Shown here: one piece after another, positions 41,915 through 43,019 of the stretch | Position numbering within the stretch: position 1 is the first letter of the stretch | How the letters are laid out: each line of letters starts with the position of its first letter | Assembly: GCA_018613055.1 (NCBI GenBank) | Contig: JAGGQZ010000023.1 | Span: 38,842-81,860, forward strand | DNA length: 43,019 bases | Direction of reading: 5' to 3' | Source: Chryseobacterium sp. ISL-80 | GTDB taxonomy: Bacteria > Bacillota > Bacilli > Bacillales > Cytobacillaceae | Translations under genes and position numbers: made by a program | The notes under the pieces: generated by a model | What the model was told of the DNA's origin: nothing | The model's database searches: none | What the model saw: the letters and a program-made list of their open reading frames with translations, nothing else

Positions 41915-42790
41915 ATGGAGGATATCCTTCGTTCGATTTATCAAGAACGTGCAAGCCACCCTAACACAGTAGGAGTGGTTGCGGTGGAGAAGAGGCACAA
42001 AGCGCTCGCCGCCACCGATACATTTGATGTCATATTGCTTATTATAGTGAAAGAAAATAATGAACCTGTATTTGTTAAACATTATTCCTATCAAGATAAA
42101 AAAGCCGCAATGCATATTGTTACTGAAAAGCAGATCAATGATTGGCTCCTGACTGGCAGCAATAAAAAGATTTTTGATTGGCTCTACAACGGGAAGATCA
42201 TGTTTGATCGGAATGAAAAAATCGCTGAGTTGAAACACGAACTTAGAGAATTCCCGTTTTTCGGCCGTAAAATAAAAATGGGAATCGAGTTTGCCAAATT
42301 GATCAGAAGGTATTCAGATGGCAAGATGCTATTTGATAACTTTAATTATTTGGATGCCTACAATCATGTTGTTCATTCATTGCATCATCTTGCAAGGCTT
42401 TCGGTCATAGAGAATGGCTTCCATCCCGAAGTGACCGTCTGGCATCAAGTGAAGCAGATCGAGCCGGAAATCTATAAATTATATGAAGAGTTGATTTGCA
42501 GTGAAGAGACAATAGAAAAGAGGCTGGAGCTCTTGTTCCTGGCAAGTGAATTCCTGATCCACAAAAGGACAAAAGTAGGCAGCCAGCATTTGGTGGAAGT
42601 GCTGGAAGGGGAAGAGTATTGGGCATTCAGTGACCTGATGGCACATCCGGAACTTTTGCCGTATTCTGTTGACCTGGGAATCCTTGTAGAGTATTTGATT
42701 GATAAAAAAATTCTTGAAGTGGTCAACATTGAAACAAAAGGCCAGGGCATTTATCACAGATATTATAAGGTTGCTGAAAAGTTATCCTGA
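41915..42790 (+). CDS. ygxA: Nucleotidyltransferase-like protein YgxA
   Basis: A 291-residue protein starting MEDILRSIYQERASHPNTVG, with DTFDVILLIIVKENNEPVFV in a nucleotidyltransferase-like fold (about 1-120), followed by a helical part with MGIEFAKLIRRYSDGKMLFD and DAYNHVVHSLHHLARL and a C-terminal winged-helix-like end. The YgxA family has no proven activity. The ATG at 41915 is chosen over 41873 because AAATGGAGGAGTTTATT precedes it. In B. subtilis ygxA lies directly before rrnD, as it lies before an rRNA operon here. Confidence 0.9.
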   Translation: MEDILRSIYQERASHPNTVGVVAVEKRHKALAATDTFDVILLIIVKENNEPVFVKHYSYQDKKAAMHIVTEKQINDWLLTGSNKKIFDWLYNGKIMFDRNEKIAELKHELREFPFFGRKIKMGIEFAKLIRRYSDGKMLFDNFNYLDAYNHVVHSLHHLARLSVIENGFHPEVTVWHQVKQIEPEIYKLYEELICSEETIEKRLELLFLASEFLIHKRTKVGSQHLVEVLEGEEYWAFSDLMAHPELLPYSVDLGILVEYLIDKKILEVVNIETKGQGIYHRYYKVAEKLS

Positions 42791-42807
42791 AAAAACGAAA
42801 AAACCTA

Positions 42808-42836
42808 TTGACTATTTAAAAATTACTTGGTATATT
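42808..42836 (+). promoter_or_regulatory. rrn promoter P1
   Basis: TTGACT (42808-42813), a 17-bp spacer and TATATT (42831-42836). It is the upstream member of a tandem pair typical of Bacillus rRNA operons. Confidence 0.8.
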
Positions 42837-42837
42837 A

Positions 42838-42893
42838 ATAACCGTCGCTGCGGAACACGGCAAAAACATTTTCGCGGCAGACGGTTTACAACT
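42838..42893 (+). other. Long imperfect hairpin between rrn P1 and P2
   Basis: AACCGTC near 42839 pairs with GACGGTT near 42882-42888, and the GCTGCG/CGCGGC segments inside extend the stem with mismatches. It would lie in the leader of transcripts from P1 only. No T run follows, so it is not a standard terminator. Confidence 0.5.
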
Positions 42894-42935
42894 TAAAAAG
42901 TATTTTTCAATGAAAAACATTTTTAGAAAAAAGTG

Positions 42936-42964
42936 TTGACAGGAAAAATGCTCGATGGTATATT
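42936..42964 (+). promoter_or_regulatory. rrn promoter P2
   Basis: TTGACA (42936-42941), a 17-bp spacer and TATATT (42959-42964). It lies about 100 bp before the processed leader of the rRNA operon. Confidence 0.85.
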
Positions 42965-42998
42965 AGTAAAGTCGCTTCTGGGCGACATGCTAACTAAC

Positions 42999-43010
42999 TT
43001 GCTCTTTGAA
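42999..43010 (+). promoter_or_regulatory. rRNA leader boxA-like antitermination site
   Basis: TTGCTCTTTGAA resembles the boxA consensus TGCTCTTTA bound by NusB/NusE in rRNA leaders. The final CTCTTTGAAAACTAAACA is the familiar sequence a short way upstream of Bacillus 16S genes. The 16S gene itself is outside the window. Confidence 0.75.
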
Positions 43011-43019
43011 AACTAAACA

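Noticed and set aside
42965-43019. 16S rRNA gene.
   Set aside because: Only the leader with a boxA-like site is inside the window; the sequence ends before the mature 16S 5' end.

Overview
The window is a chromosomal segment of a low-GC, endospore-forming member of the Bacillaceae. Evidence: small acid-soluble spore proteins (an alpha/beta type, SspK and a gamma-type SspE), a KinB-like sporulation kinase, PerR, CcpA-type and sigma-A-type sites, and the gene orders yfhD/E/F-recX-yfhH-sspK-yfhJ-yfhP-mutY-yfhS-fabL-sspE-ygaB-ygaC-ygaD and gsaB/bcp/perR-ygzB-ygxA-rrn, which follow the Bacillus subtilis yfh/yga block leading into an rRNA operon. Two families of dispersed palindromic repeats suggest a Mesobacillus/Cytobacillus-like genus, but the genus is only a guess. 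No phage, IS element, CRISPR array or tRNA was recognised.

Layout. 1-6500: a tandem hairpin repeat array, an autoregulated sdpR-sdpI pair, an asymmetric heterodimeric ABC exporter (yfiB/yfiC type) and an orphan KinB-like histidine kinase. 6480-7560: a region without convincing protein genes except one SASP. It holds a candidate structured small RNA with a consensus sigma-A promoter and its own terminator, and a cluster of DnaA boxes. 7560-19260: the conserved yfh/yga housekeeping and spore block (yfhD, a 40-codon yfhE, yfhF, recX, an SDR, yfhH, sspK, yfhJ, yfhP, an unknown 98-residue protein, mutY, yfhS, fabL, sspE, ygaB, ygaC, ygaD). 19400-25520: a five-gene peptide ABC importer operon (two ATPases, lipoprotein, two permeases), split by a dispersed repeat between the lipoprotein and permease genes. 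25520-33160, minus strand: ygaE, a single-gene glutamate synthase and gsaB. 33260-37420: a DUF2071 gene broken by an in-frame TAA, a three-gene ABC-2 type exporter, a second array of the same 53-nt hairpin repeat, and a small K+ channel. 37500-43019: bcp, a TetR regulator, a D-2-hydroxyacid dehydrogenase, a PduO-type cobalamin adenosyltransferase, perR with its own PerR box, ygzB, ygxA, and the tandem promoters and leader of an rRNA operon whose 16S gene begins beyond the right edge.

Genes with linked roles: PerR and BCP belong to peroxide defence. MutY and RecX act in DNA repair and recombination control. FabL acts in fatty acid synthesis. The SASPs protect and feed the spore. The peptide importer and glutamate synthase serve nitrogen supply; the latter has a perfect cre site upstream. 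The least explained items are the candidate ncRNA (6486-6754, minus), the DnaA-box cluster (7222-7460), the two-locus 53-nt hairpin family with compensatory base changes, the ~20/21-nt repeat array at 26838-26973, and the hairpin between the Shine-Dalgarno sequence and start codon of the glutamate synthase gene. All calls come from reading the sequence and remembered families; no searches were run.
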